The notes beneath the pieces were generated by a model that did no database searches, had not been told where the DNA came from, and worked only from the letters and a program-made list of their open reading frames with translations. The position numbers were made by a program, and so were the translations under genes. A stretch of DNA of 64,000 bases from Paludibaculum fermentans (GTDB taxonomy: Bacteria; Acidobacteriota; Terriglobia; Bryobacterales; Bryobacteraceae): the NCBI RefSeq assembly GCF_015277775.1, contig NZ_CP063849.1:7331501-7395500 (forward strand), in the 5' to 3' direction. Shown piece by piece: positions 1-9,169 of this stretch; positions within the stretch are counted from its first letter, which is position 1, and every line of letters begins with the position of its first letter.

Positions 1-2
1 AA

Positions 3-1382
3 GACTTGAATCTGGCTGCCAAGGAGCAACGTAAGAATCGCGTTCCGGCCGATCAGATTCAGGAAGAGCGGCTGAAGTACCTTACCGATGAGAAGCGGAT
101 CAAGGCCGTCACTGTCCTGTTCAGCGACCTGGAAGGCCGCCTGCACATGCTCGACTATGACAAGAAGTTCCTTGTCAAGAGCTGGGACAACCTGACGTTC
201 GATGGCTCCTCCATCCGCGGCTTTACGGCACAGCGCGAGAGCGATCTGCGCCTTGGCATGGACTGGAGCGCCTTCTACTGGGCTCCTTCCGACATCTTCG
301 GCTCCGGCAAAGTGCTGGTGTTCGGTGAAGTCATCGACAAGGACGGCTCCGCCTACACCGGCGACATCCGTGGCGTCCTCAAGACCTTCTCCAACGCCCA
401 GTTCCAGAAGAACGGCTACACCCTGAACGCCGCCAACGAAATCGAAGGCTTCCTGTTCAAGGGCGCCGACGCCGAGCGGAGCTACAACGAGACGGGTAAG
501 TTCGAGTACGTGAACACCGGCGGCTACTACCACTCGCTGCCCGGCGATCCGCTGCGCCAGTTCATCGACACCTCCGCTGAAGTGCAGCGCGCGATGGGCT
601 TCGAGAACGAGAAGGATCACCCCGAAGTCGCCCCGTCCCAGTTCGAAATCAACTATGGCTACGGCGAAGTGGTTGCCGCCGCTGACCAGATCCAGCTCTA
701 CAAGCTGATCTGCCGCCAGGTCGCCACCAAGATGGGCCTCACCGCCAGCTTCCTGCCCAAGCCGGTCGTCGGCGTCAACGGCAGCGGCATGCACACCAAC
801 GTGTCGATCAGCAAGGGCGGCAAGAACATCTTCTGGGATCCCAAGGGCGAAGAGAAGCTCAGCAAGTTCGGCTGGCAGTTCATCGACAGGATCCTCACCC
901 ACGGCAACGACATCTGCCTGGCCCTCAACGCCAGCGTCAACGCCTACCGCCGTCTCGACCCGCACTTCGAAGCCCCGAACCAGATCAAGGCTTCGGCCGT
1001 CGATCGCGGTTCGATGGTGCGTATCCCGATCGGCAACGAGCGCAGCTCGCGCGTCGAAGTCCGCTCCGTCGGTCCCGACGCCAATCCCTACCTCGTCCTC
1101 TACTCGGTCTTCAAGACCGGCCTCGACGGCGAGATCGCCAAGATCAAGAACCTGCGCCAGGCCGACCGCTATCTGCCGGACAACATCTACGACGCGCTGG
1201 CGAACTTCACCAGTGCCGAATGGACCAGCACGATGCTCGGCGCCGACGTCAAGGCTCGCTACGCGGAACTGAAGCAGGCCTCCGCCGACCGCTGCCCGCG
1301 CCTGCTGGGCACGTTCGTCAAGCCGCAGGAAGTTCAGTACCACCACGAAGTCTACAACCAGTTCCTCTGGAACCAGTTCTAG
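3..1382 (+). CDS. glnA: glutamine synthetase, type I (5' end cut by window edge)
   Basis: ATP-dependent ligation of ammonia to glutamate, the main cytoplasmic nitrogen-assimilation step. The N-terminal beta-grasp region carries FDGSSIRGF (about residue 68). The catalytic domain shows NTGGYYHSLP, a FEINYG strand, GVNGSGMHTN and the NERSSRVEVR active-site stretch, in the order typical of GSI. The readable 458 residues already match the usual 440-475. The frame is open to the left edge, and the first possible start visible is TTG at 6, so the true start probably lies upstream. A tyrosine lies in an NIYDAL context about where the GSI-beta adenylylation tyrosine falls, but the usual NLYDLP surroundings are absent, so adenylylation control cannot be claimed. 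A strong terminator follows, so it ends its transcription unit. Confidence 0.93.
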   Translation, partial: DLNLAAKEQRKNRVPADQIQEERLKYLTDEKRIKAVTVLFSDLEGRLHMLDYDKKFLVKSWDNLTFDGSSIRGFTAQRESDLRLGMDWSAFYWAPSDIFGSGKVLVFGEVIDKDGSAYTGDIRGVLKTFSNAQFQKNGYTLNAANEIEGFLFKGADAERSYNETGKFEYVNTGGYYHSLPGDPLRQFIDTSAEVQRAMGFENEKDHPEVAPSQFEINYGYGEVVAAADQIQLYKLICRQVATKMGLTASFLPKPVVGVNGSGMHTNVSISKGGKNIFWDPKGEEKLSKFGWQFIDRILTHGNDICLALNASVNAYRRLDPHFEAPNQIKASAVDRGSMVRIPIGNERSSRVEVRSVGPDANPYLVLYSVFKTGLDGEIAKIKNLRQADRYLPDNIYDALANFTSAEWTSTMLGADVKARYAELKQASADRCPRLLGTFVKPQEVQYHHEVYNQFLWNQF

Positions 1383-1404
1383 GCTGAACACAAACTCCAA
1401 CCAG

Positions 1405-1435
1405 AACGCCCCGGCCCCCGCAGCCGGGGCGTTTT
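1405..1435 (+). terminator. intrinsic terminator of glnA
   Basis: A perfect 11-bp stem, AACGCCCCGGC (1405-1415) with GCCGGGGCGTT (1423-1433), has a 7-nt loop and runs into a short TTTT tract. It begins 22 bp after the glnA stop and separates glnA from the receptor gene downstream. Confidence 0.85.
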
Positions 1436-1527
1436 GCTGTCTGTGTGCCTATCTTCAGAGGGTTAGTCTCTGTTGCAAAGATCACATATAAATTTACGCA
1501 AATGACAGCCAGGAGACAAAAGTTGAT

Positions 1528-1556
1528 TTGATCGCCGGCACAATCGATTTTAGTAT
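1528..1556 (+). promoter_or_regulatory. candidate sigma70-type promoter of the receptor at 1609
   Basis: TTGATC (1528-1533), a 17-bp spacer and TAGTAT (1551-1556), four of six matches at each box. It lies in the AT-richer 226-bp gap after the glnA terminator, leaving a leader of about 45 nt before the GAGGT ribosome site and ATG at 1609. Nothing else was recognised in this gap. Confidence 0.35.
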
Positions 1557-1608
1557 CTAATTGGGGTAACTTATCCCTTCGCTTCAGGGATGTACATTTG
1601 AGGTCCCA

Positions 1609-4600
1609 ATGAATAAAATCGTCAACGCCACAAGCTTCACTTTCCTTATGGCGGCTGCGTTGTTTGGCCAGGCCGCCACCTCCGTCAATGGCACGGTTAC
1701 CGATCCCAGCGGGCTGCCGGTTCCGGACGTGAAGATCCAGCTCCGAGACCCGCAAACAGGCTCCAGCCGCGATACGACTTCCGATACCCAGGGCCGCTAC
1801 GCGCTGCCGCAGGTCAAGCCCGGGCTCTACCAGATCACTGCAAAAGCCAAAGGCTTTAATGATCTGATCGTCAACGATGTCCGGCTACTTGTGAATACAC
1901 CCGCAACCGTCAACTTAACATTTGAAAGTGTCGGCTCTGTATCCACAGTAGTTTCCGTCTCAGCCGAATCTACACAAATCAACACCACCGATGCCTCTGT
2001 TGGCAATGCGATCGGCGAGAAGCCGATCCTCGAACTCCCGCTGGAGGCTCGCAATGTTGTTGGCCTGCTCTCCATCCAGCCCGGCGTCACCTATCTGGGT
2101 GAACCGGAACCGGGCGTGCAGAGCGACTTCCGCAGCGGCTCGGTGAACGGCGGCAAGGCTGACCAGGCCAACGTGACGCTGGACGGCGTCGATGTGAACG
2201 ACCAGCAGCAGCGCAGCGCCTTCACCAGCGTCCTGCGCGCCACACTCGACTCCGTGCAGGAGTTCCGCACCATCACCACCAACGCCGGGGCCGAGTTCGG
2301 CCGCACCAGCGGCGCCCAGGTGAGCCTGCTCACCCGCAGCGGCTCCAACGACATGCATGGCGCGCTCTATTACTTCCTGCGCAACACCGCCACCAGCGCC
2401 AACAGCTTCTTCAACAACTCGGCCGGCGTGCCGCGCGAGAAGCTGAACCGCAACCTGTTCGGCGGACGCCTGGGCGGCGCCGTCCAGAAGAACCGCCTGT
2501 TCTACTTCCTGAACTACGAAGGCCGGCGGGACAGCAGCGAGATCAACGCGGTCCGCGTGGTGCCCAACGCCGACTTCCGCAACGGCCTGTTCCACTACGT
2601 TCGCAAGGACGGCAGCATCGGATCCCTCGGGCCGGCCGATTTCAAGCGGCTCGATCCCCTGGGCATCGGCCAGAATCAGGCCGTGCTCGACCTGTTGAAG
2701 ACCTACCCGATGCCGAACGATACGACCTCCGGCGACCTTCTGAACACCGCCGGTTTCCGGTTCAATGCGCGCGCGCCATTGAGCTGGAACACCTATATCG
2801 CCAAGATCGACTGGACCGCTGATTCCGCCGGCCGGCACGTGTTCTTCCTGCGCGGGAACCTGCAGAACGACGACTACACCAATTCACTCGGCGTGCCGCA
2901 GTTCCCGGATCAGCCGCCGCAACGTAAGTACCTCGACAACAGCAAGGGCTTGGCGGCCGGCTACACGGCGACCCTGACGCCCTCGCTGATCAGTAGCTTC
3001 CACTACGGCTTCACGCGGCAGGGCCTGGACAACCTCGGCTCGCTCACCGCTAACTTCGCGGACTTCCGCGATATCGATAACCGGTATGCGACCACCAGTT
3101 CGCTGTCGCGCATCACGAGTGTCCACCAGATCTCAGAGGATTTCTCGTGGAACCACGGCGCGCACAGCGTGGCCTTCGGCGGCGTGATGCGCTTCATCCG
3201 CAACAACCGCTATGACTTCGGCAATTCTTTCTCCAATGCGCTGAGCAACGCCAACTACCTGTTGGGCAGCGGACGGGAGTTTGAGGTGGCCGATGCGCAG
3301 GGCGGCACGGCCTACCGGCGGCAGTTCGTGAACCTGCTGGGCCTGATGACCCAGCTCACCGCGAACTATAACTACGACCTGAAGGGCAACCTGCTGCCGT
3401 TGGGGCAGGGCATCCGCCGCAGCTTCGCTTCGGAAGAGTATGAGATGTATGTGCAGGACACGTGGCGTGCCACCCGCAGCCTGACAATCACGGCCGGGAT
3501 GCGCCTGTCGCTCATGCCGCCGGTCTACGAGCGCAACGGCTACCAGACGAATCCTGCCGTCCCCTTTGCGGATTGGTTCGTTCAGCGCCAAGCCCTGGCC
3601 GACTCCGGCCAGTCGCAGGCGGGCGTTGCTCCCGTGCAGTTCGACCTGGCTTCCAAGCTCGGCCGCGACCTGTACCCTTATCACAAGAACTGGTCGCCGC
3701 GCCTCGGCCTGGCCTACTCGCCGCAGGGCACCGACGGCTGGTCGAAGAAGCTGTTCGGCGGTCCGGGCAAGACCTCGATCCGCGCCGGCTTCGGGCTGTT
3801 CTACGACCTCTTCGGCCAGGGCATCATCACCAACTATTCCGGCAGTGCCCTGGGGCTGACAAGCCAACTGCAGCCGCCGCCGACGTACTCGGCGTCGGAT
3901 GCTCCGCGCTTCACCGGCTTCTACAACTGGGATCCATCCATCCTGCCGCAGGCGCCGGCCGGCGGCTTTCCGCAGGTGCAGCCGGACAACTTCGCGATCT
4001 CGAACTCCATCGACGAGAAGCTGAAGGCGCCGTACACGATGAACACGAACTTCAGCATCTCGCGCGAGTTCGCCGGCGGCCTGATGGTGCAGGGCTCCTA
4101 TGTGGGCCGGCTCTCCCGCCGTTCGCTGATCAACTTCGACCTGGCGATGCCGACCAACCTGAAGGACCCGGCATCCGGCCAGACGTACTTCCAGGCGGCC
4201 CAGCAACTCGCGCTGCTGGCTCGCAGCGGGACGGCCACTGCCGATGTGAAACCGATCCCGTTCTGGGAGAACATGTGGCCCGGGGCCGCCACCGGCACAC
4301 GTTCCGCGACGCAGAGCATCTACAGGGTGTTTGCGGGTTCCTATCCCGACATGACATCCGCGCTGACGTCCATCGACCTGCCGGACGAGACCGGCGAGTG
4401 CTTCCCGTCGTGCAGCAAGCTGGGGCCGTACTCGATGTTCAACAGCCAGTTCTCATCGCTGGCCGCGGCGCGTTCGGTTGGTAAGGGCTACTATCACGCC
4501 ATGCAATGGACCGTGCGGAAGCGCTTCTCCACCGTCCAACTGGACGTCAACTACACGTATGGCAAGTCGATTGACTACTCCTCCGCGCGCGAAGTGGCTT

Positions 4601-5271
4601 CGGCCACCGGCGGGCAGATCATCAACTCCTGGAACACCCGCCAGATGAAGGATGTCTCCGACTACGATGTCACCCACCTGGTGAGCGCCCTGGGGGTTTG
4701 GGAGCTGCCTGTGGGCAAGGGCAAGCGCTGGCTCAGCAGCCCATCGCGTGTCACGGACAACCTGTTGGGCGGCTGGCAGTTGAGCGGCATCTGGCGCCAA
4801 TCCAGCGGCTTCCCCACGGGAGCGGTGGCCGGCGGTGTCTGGCCGACGAACTGGAACGTGCCCAGCTTCGCTTCGCAGACCGGGGTCGTGCCCAAGACCG
4901 GGACGGCCAAGAACGCGCCCGCGGCGATTGACGGGGCGGCCGGTGGACCGAACATGTTCGGCGACCCCGCGAACGCCCTCGCCGGCTACGACTACGCACT
5001 GCCCGGCGAGAGCGGACAGCGGAATGGCTTGCGCGGCGATGGGTTCTTCACCATCGACCTGGGCCTGTCCAAGCGCTTCACGTTGTTCACGCATCGTGAT
5101 ATGCCGCACACCCTGCAGTTCCGTGCCGAAGCGTTCAACGTGACAAACACGGTTCGCTTCGACGTGGCGACCTCGAACACGGATATCAATGATCCGGGTT
5201 CGTTCGGGAAGTACACCTCGCAATTCGGCAGCCCGCGCGTCTTCCAGTTCGCGCTGCGCTACGAGTTCTGA
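1609..5271 (+). CDS. TonB-dependent receptor, Oar-like (receptor 1)
   Basis: Outer-membrane ligand-gated transporter of 1220 residues. After a signal peptide (about residues 1-22, ending in GQAAT) comes a carboxypeptidase-regulatory-like beta-sandwich (about 24-105; GTVTDPSGLPVPDV and GRYALPQVKPGLY). Next is a plug domain with VTLDGVDVND and the AEFGRTSGAQV segment (about 110-230), then a long barrel ending in an aromatic terminus (FQFALRYEF). This is the architecture of the Oar/SusC-like receptors expanded in Acidobacteriota. The substrate cannot be read from sequence. A GAGGT site 4 nt before the ATG supports the start. It stands alone between a terminator and a convergent glycosidase gene, so the glycosidase is only a weak hint of a sugar substrate. 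Confidence 0.9.
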   Translation: MNKIVNATSFTFLMAAALFGQAATSVNGTVTDPSGLPVPDVKIQLRDPQTGSSRDTTSDTQGRYALPQVKPGLYQITAKAKGFNDLIVNDVRLLVNTPATVNLTFESVGSVSTVVSVSAESTQINTTDASVGNAIGEKPILELPLEARNVVGLLSIQPGVTYLGEPEPGVQSDFRSGSVNGGKADQANVTLDGVDVNDQQQRSAFTSVLRATLDSVQEFRTITTNAGAEFGRTSGAQVSLLTRSGSNDMHGALYYFLRNTATSANSFFNNSAGVPREKLNRNLFGGRLGGAVQKNRLFYFLNYEGRRDSSEINAVRVVPNADFRNGLFHYVRKDGSIGSLGPADFKRLDPLGIGQNQAVLDLLKTYPMPNDTTSGDLLNTAGFRFNARAPLSWNTYIAKIDWTADSAGRHVFFLRGNLQNDDYTNSLGVPQFPDQPPQRKYLDNSKGLAAGYTATLTPSLISSFHYGFTRQGLDNLGSLTANFADFRDIDNRYATTSSLSRITSVHQISEDFSWNHGAHSVAFGGVMRFIRNNRYDFGNSFSNALSNANYLLGSGREFEVADAQGGTAYRRQFVNLLGLMTQLTANYNYDLKGNLLPLGQGIRRSFASEEYEMYVQDTWRATRSLTITAGMRLSLMPPVYERNGYQTNPAVPFADWFVQRQALADSGQSQAGVAPVQFDLASKLGRDLYPYHKNWSPRLGLAYSPQGTDGWSKKLFGGPGKTSIRAGFGLFYDLFGQGIITNYSGSALGLTSQLQPPPTYSASDAPRFTGFYNWDPSILPQAPAGGFPQVQPDNFAISNSIDEKLKAPYTMNTNFSISREFAGGLMVQGSYVGRLSRRSLINFDLAMPTNLKDPASGQTYFQAAQQLALLARSGTATADVKPIPFWENMWPGAATGTRSATQSIYRVFAGSYPDMTSALTSIDLPDETGECFPSCSKLGPYSMFNSQFSSLAAARSVGKGYYHAMQWTVRKRFSTVQLDVNYTYGKSIDYSSAREVASATGGQIINSWNTRQMKDVSDYDVTHLVSALGVWELPVGKGKRWLSSPSRVTDNLLGGWQLSGIWRQSSGFPTGAVAGGVWPTNWNVPSFASQTGVVPKTGTAKNAPAAIDGAAGGPNMFGDPANALAGYDYALPGESGQRNGLRGDGFFTIDLGLSKRFTLFTHRDMPHTLQFRAEAFNVTNTVRFDVATSNTDINDPGSFGKYTSQFGSPRVFQFALRYEF

Positions 5272-5283
5272 GTCTGCTTGGAT

Positions 5284-5311
5284 CAGGGGCCGCCGGGTAT
5301 CGCGGCCCCTG
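5284..5311. terminator. hairpin between convergent genes
   Basis: Perfect 10-bp stem, CAGGGGCCGC (5284-5293) with GCGGCCCCTG (5302-5311), and an 8-nt loop. It lies in the 44-bp gap between the receptor stop and the glycosidase stop. There is no T tract on either side, so a bidirectional terminator is plausible from position rather than from a full consensus. Confidence 0.55.
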
Positions 5312-5315
5312 GGTC

Positions 5316-6872
5316 CTATGCTGATGCCAGTTCGAGTTCGACCGCGGACACGGAGCCGGCCGGGAAGGTCCACTTCGGCGCCGTACCGTCCGGGAGCCTG
5401 GTTTCCACAGGTTTGAAGGCCTCCGGCTGATCGAGGCCGACGTACTGGCGCAGATCCTCCGGTGCGATTGCCACCACCCGCCCCCCCTGAATCACCCTCC
5501 CCTTCACTGCAAACGACACCTGTATCGAGCCGCGGTAGTTCAGGTTGGCCACGTGCAGGTAGACGCGGTTCCCTGTGCGGCTGGCGGCGATGTCCAGGCC
5601 GGAGGGTGCATTCGATACGGCGACGCCCTGCTGGCCGTTGTGCCTCCTGAAAAGTCCGGCGATGGAGCCTACCGGCATCGGATAGGTGATGCCGCGCGGA
5701 GTCTGCAGGGTCAGGGCGTTCACCGTCCAGCGATTGCCCTGAAAGTCCGCGGCTGTGGCGATCTTGACCATGGCGCCGTGGCGCTGGTAGATGTTCAGCG
5801 ACCGGGCGTGATATGCGGCGGTGAGCCACTCGGCCAGGATCGGGTTCGCATTGTGCGGCGGCAGGCTGAGGTGGCCCTCCGTGACGGCGATGCCCTTCTT
5901 CATGCCGGAGGCCGTGATCACGTCCTCGAGTTCCTTCACGCGGGTCTCCACGTTGTTGGAGAGCTCCAGCAGTTCCTCCCACGCGCGCTCCGGCTCCTTC
6001 TGATAGCGGAGGCCCTTCAGCACGGTATCCGGGCGTTTGGGGCTCTGGCCCATCAGGTGGATGGCGACCATGTCGATGTGTTCGCCGGCCTGCTTCAGGA
6101 GCTCTCCGGCCCACAGGTCCTCGGTCTTCTTGTGCCGATCGCCCCAGCCGATGAGCTGGATGGACGGGTCGCGCTGCCGCATGGCGCGGGCGAACTCGAG
6201 GGTGTGCTGAATGGACTGCTCGCGGGTGAAGGTCACGTCGCCATAGGACGTCTCGTTGCCGATCTGCCAGAGGCGGATGTTGAGGGGATCGGCCGCGCCG
6301 TTCTTCCTGCGCTCGGCATGGCCGGGGTCATTGGCGTAGGAGACCCACTCGGCGGCCTCGCGCGCATCGGCGGTGCGGTCGCCTTCCGGTGTGTGGTGGA
6401 AGCGCTGCTCGCCGTCGGCGAGGAAGTTGACGCAGTAGAGGGGCTCGGCGCCGACGCGCCGGCAGTAGCCGACAAACTCGTGGGTGCCGACTCGGTTGGT
6501 CTCCTTGCCGCCCCAGAAGTAGTTGCGGATGGCGGGGCGTTTGTCCGCCGGGCCGACGCCCTCGCGCCATTTGTAGTGGCGGGAGTAGAGGCCGCCGAAG
6601 CGGACCACATCGGGGGCGAGGTCGCGGGTTGCTTCGACGAAGTCCTGCCGCCAGTCGTCCTTGTCATAGTCCCAGGCGGCCTCGACGCTGCTGTCGGTGG
6701 CGCCCAGCGGCTCCATGAACTGCATGTAGAGCCAGGGCGAGATGTCGAAGAGCGGCGCCGGGTCGATCACCAGATCGCCCGCAGCGGCCTGGGCCGCGGC
6801 GGCAGCGCCCAAGGTGGGGAGGGCGCGAACAAAGGTTCTGCGATCGATAGCGTGACCGGACATGGGCAGCAC
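5316..6872 (-). CDS. Tat-exported GH51-like glycosidase (alpha-L-arabinofuranosidase-like)
   Basis: A 518-residue predicted retaining glycosidase. The N-terminus has a twin-arginine signal (DRRTFVRALPTLGAAAAAQA), so it should fold before export to the periplasm. The TIM-barrel part shows LWQIGNETSYG near residue 220, matching the acid/base Asn-Glu pair of clan GH-A. VTEGHLSL near 340 could hold the nucleophile Glu. The order resembles GH51 arabinofuranosidases, and a C-terminal beta-sandwich region follows. The substrate is not proven; other clan A families are possible. It is the only gene of its strand before the regulator at 7598 and converges on receptor 1. The first ATG is used, and an internal ATG (residue 4) is equally possible. 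Confidence 0.72.
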   Translation of the reverse strand: MLPMSGHAIDRRTFVRALPTLGAAAAAQAAAGDLVIDPAPLFDISPWLYMQFMEPLGATDSSVEAAWDYDKDDWRQDFVEATRDLAPDVVRFGGLYSRHYKWREGVGPADKRPAIRNYFWGGKETNRVGTHEFVGYCRRVGAEPLYCVNFLADGEQRFHHTPEGDRTADAREAAEWVSYANDPGHAERRKNGAADPLNIRLWQIGNETSYGDVTFTREQSIQHTLEFARAMRQRDPSIQLIGWGDRHKKTEDLWAGELLKQAGEHIDMVAIHLMGQSPKRPDTVLKGLRYQKEPERAWEELLELSNNVETRVKELEDVITASGMKKGIAVTEGHLSLPPHNANPILAEWLTAAYHARSLNIYQRHGAMVKIATAADFQGNRWTVNALTLQTPRGITYPMPVGSIAGLFRRHNGQQGVAVSNAPSGLDIAASRTGNRVYLHVANLNYRGSIQVSFAVKGRVIQGGRVVAIAPEDLRQYVGLDQPEAFKPVETRLPDGTAPKWTFPAGSVSAVELELASA

Positions 6873-6923
6873 CTCGGGGAGAGTTTCCGTCCCTATCCTA
6901 CTGCACGGCTCACGGACGGGTTC

Positions 6924-7598
6924 CTAGCGCTGGATCTCGTCGAAGAACTGCTCCAGCGCGAGGCGCACCAACTGGCTGCGGGTGCGCACCTCGGTCTTCG
7001 CAAAGAGCTGCTGGAGCGAGGCCTTCACGGCGCTTTCCGAGATGAGCAGGTGGGTCGCGATCTCCTTATTGGACAGGCCTTCCAGCAGGCACCGCAGGAT
7101 CTGCCTGTCGCGCTCTGTCAGGCGCGGCGCGGGTGACGGAGGTGCGGCGACGCCGGACTGGACGAGGGTCCGCAGGTACTCCTGTTCGATGAGAATCCGG
7201 CCCGCCGCCACTTCCCGGATGCAGCGATGGAGGGCCTCGGGCGACTGGTGCTTGTGAAAGATGCCGGACACGCCTTCACGAATGAGCAGCAGCGCTTCAC
7301 TGTCGGGCAGGCCCGCTGTGACGAGCAGGGTCCGGCCCGAGAACTTGCGGAGCCGCAACTGTTCCAGCAGGTGGACGGCGGTGCTCTCGCCGAGGTCGTA
7401 GTCGAGGATCAGCACGTCTGGAGAGATTTCCGGGATTGACTGGAGGGCCGCTTCCGCCGAGCCGGCCGCGCCGGCGACCTGAAGAGTCTCGTCGGAGGCG
7501 AGCAGCCGGATGAGTCCTTCACGGAAGAGGGCATGGTCATCCACGATGAACAAGCGAATCGGCTGCTGCGGCCGCAAGGGGCGGGACTCCACCATCAT
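6924..7598 (-). CDS. LuxR/NarL-family response regulator
   Basis: A two-component DNA-binding regulator of 224 residues. The receiver domain (about 14-130) has the acidic pair D20/D21 (FIVDDHALF) and the phospho-acceptor Asp at about 66 in LILDYD. The C-terminal LuxR helix-turn-helix (about 150-215) contains LTERDRQILRCLLEGLSNKE. It lies downstream of the histidine kinase on the same strand, and its start overlaps the kinase end by 62 bp. The pair is therefore almost certainly a cognate system with coupled translation. Targets are unknown; the adjacent glycosidase at 5316-6872 is on the same strand and could be co-transcribed. Confidence 0.92.
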   Translation of the reverse strand: MMVESRPLRPQQPIRLFIVDDHALFREGLIRLLASDETLQVAGAAGSAEAALQSIPEISPDVLILDYDLGESTAVHLLEQLRLRKFSGRTLLVTAGLPDSEALLLIREGVSGIFHKHQSPEALHRCIREVAAGRILIEQEYLRTLVQSGVAAPPSPAPRLTERDRQILRCLLEGLSNKEIATHLLISESAVKASLQQLFAKTEVRTRSQLVRLALEQFFDEIQR

Positions 7599-9003
7599 TC
7601 GATCTCCTTACAGGCTTGAGAGTCAGGTCAAAGCGGCAGCCCGAAGACTGCGGGACGTGGATGAGGTCGCCCGAGAAGCTGCGGGCGAGGGCGCGCGAGA
7701 TATAGAGGCCGAGCCCCGAACCATCGGAGTTGGAACGGAACGGGTGGAACAGGGTTTCCGGTTGGGATACGCCCGGGCCGGAGTCGTTGAAACTGATGCG
7801 GACCGAGTCGGCGGTGGCCTCCACCTCGATGGTGAGTTGCCTGACGGGGCCGCCATCGACCGCGCGCAAGGAGTTCTGGGCCAGGTTCAGGAAGATCTGG
7901 AGCAGCCCGTGTGAGTCGGCCTGCACCTCCGGCAACTGGGACGGCAGCAGCCATTCGAGCTGGCCGTCGATCTCGCGCCAATCGGTTTCCACGACGACGC
8001 GCAGGTTGTCGAGCACGGCGGCCAATGAGGCCGAGCGGGCCGTGGTGTTCTTGGCGAGTTCGAACGAGGCCAGTTTTGTGAGGCCGCCGACCAGTTGGTT
8101 GAGCGCCTGGAAGTCCGCGTCGGCCGCGACTTCGGGGCGCCGGCCCAAGTTGGAAGCCACCATGGACGCGGCGGAGCAGAGGTTCCGGATCTCGTGCGAG
8201 ACGGCTCCGGCGAGCAGGCGATTGTAGCTGAGCACGTGGCGGAAGTTCTCCATCTCGCGGTCGCGCACCTCTTCGGAGACGTCGACCACGATGGCGGCCA
8301 GGTGATGGTCAGGCCCGTCGCCATAGGTGGAGAACCAGGTGGCGATGGGGAACATGGTGCCATCGGCGCGTTTGGCCCAGGTCCAGGCCGAAGTACGAAC
8401 CTGGCGCTGTCCGGCGTGCAGCTTCACGGCGCTGCCGAGGGTGGGCACGAGGCCGCCGATGTCGCGGTCCATCAGGGTGTCCGGCGGAGTGATGCCGAAG
8501 ATGTCGTGGGAGGCGCGGTTGGCCGCGATGACCTTGCCGTTGTGATCCAGGGTCAGGATGGCGGCAGGGCTGCTTTCGGCCAGGATCCGAAGCTGTTCCT
8601 CGGCGCGGCGGCGCAGTTCCTGTTCCAGCTTGAGGCGTGCGTAGTGGGCGATGACAATGCGCCGGTTGCGGCTCATCTCAAAGATCAGCAGGCCCATGCC
8701 TGAGTAGGCGAGGAGGGCCATGGTGTAGCGGAGCCCGAACTCGATACCGGTGTACTGCGGGGTAAACAGGCCTCGCAGGAAGGCGCAGGCCGCCGCCACC
8801 GCTATGATCTGCCAGCGATTCAAGGCGGTAGCCGCTACGGCTATGGGGAAGACATAGAAAATTCCCAGGGAGACATCGAGGTGCGAATACCACTCGAAGA
8901 GAACAAGAATGGCCACGAGAACCGCCGCCAATGGCACAACCGTACGTGGTCTAAGTACTGTTTCTGAAAGGGGAACTCCCAGAATTGACAGCCTCGTCGG
9001 CAA
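7537..9003 (-). CDS. membrane PAS-domain sensor histidine kinase
   Basis: Sensor kinase of 488 residues. Hydrophobic segments at about 22-115 suggest three or four membrane passes with little periplasmic loop. They are followed by a coiled linker (120-140), a PAS domain (about 141-250), a dimerisation helix with phospho-acceptor H270 in VSHEIRNL, and an ATPase domain with an N box (FLNLAQNSL), DSGPG and GSGLGLY. The start is TTG at 9003, supported by AGGAAGGAG 7 nt upstream. The final 20 or so residues are Pro/Ala-rich, extend past the conserved fold and overlap the regulator reading frame. A membrane-embedded or intracellular signal is more likely than a large external ligand. Confidence 0.9.
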   Translation of the reverse strand: MPTRLSILGVPLSETVLRPRTVVPLAAVLVAILVLFEWYSHLDVSLGIFYVFPIAVAATALNRWQIIAVAAACAFLRGLFTPQYTGIEFGLRYTMALLAYSGMGLLIFEMSRNRRIVIAHYARLKLEQELRRRAEEQLRILAESSPAAILTLDHNGKVIAANRASHDIFGITPPDTLMDRDIGGLVPTLGSAVKLHAGQRQVRTSAWTWAKRADGTMFPIATWFSTYGDGPDHHLAAIVVDVSEEVRDREMENFRHVLSYNRLLAGAVSHEIRNLCSAASMVASNLGRRPEVAADADFQALNQLVGGLTKLASFELAKNTTARSASLAAVLDNLRVVVETDWREIDGQLEWLLPSQLPEVQADSHGLLQIFLNLAQNSLRAVDGGPVRQLTIEVEATADSVRISFNDSGPGVSQPETLFHPFRSNSDGSGLGLYISRALARSFSGDLIHVPQSSGCRFDLTLKPVRRSNDGGVPPLAAAAADSLVHRG

Positions 9004-9169
9004 GTAGAATCTCCTTCCTGGCGCATGCTGTCGTTTCTAGTTCAGACGGACGAAACCCTACTTTAGATACCAATCTTACGATAGACAAGAGATAGCCTGG
9101 CGGCGCGTTTGATTCCCAACCGATATCTGGTTCGCACCGGATTCAGCGGGTAGTGTGGGGTCAGACACT

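Noticed and set aside
3133-4206. 357-codon minus-strand open frame inside receptor 1
   Set aside because: Antisense to a well-defined receptor barrel, with no ribosome site and low-complexity composition.
4453-6114. 553-codon minus-strand open frame
   Set aside because: It spans the end of receptor 1 and part of the glycosidase gene. The translation is Arg/Pro/Gly-rich with no domain. It is a codon-bias shadow in GC-rich DNA.
5553-7136. 527-codon plus-strand open frame
   Set aside because: It lies opposite the glycosidase and response regulator genes, which have clear motifs. Its own translation is Ala/Gly/Val-rich without a fold signature.
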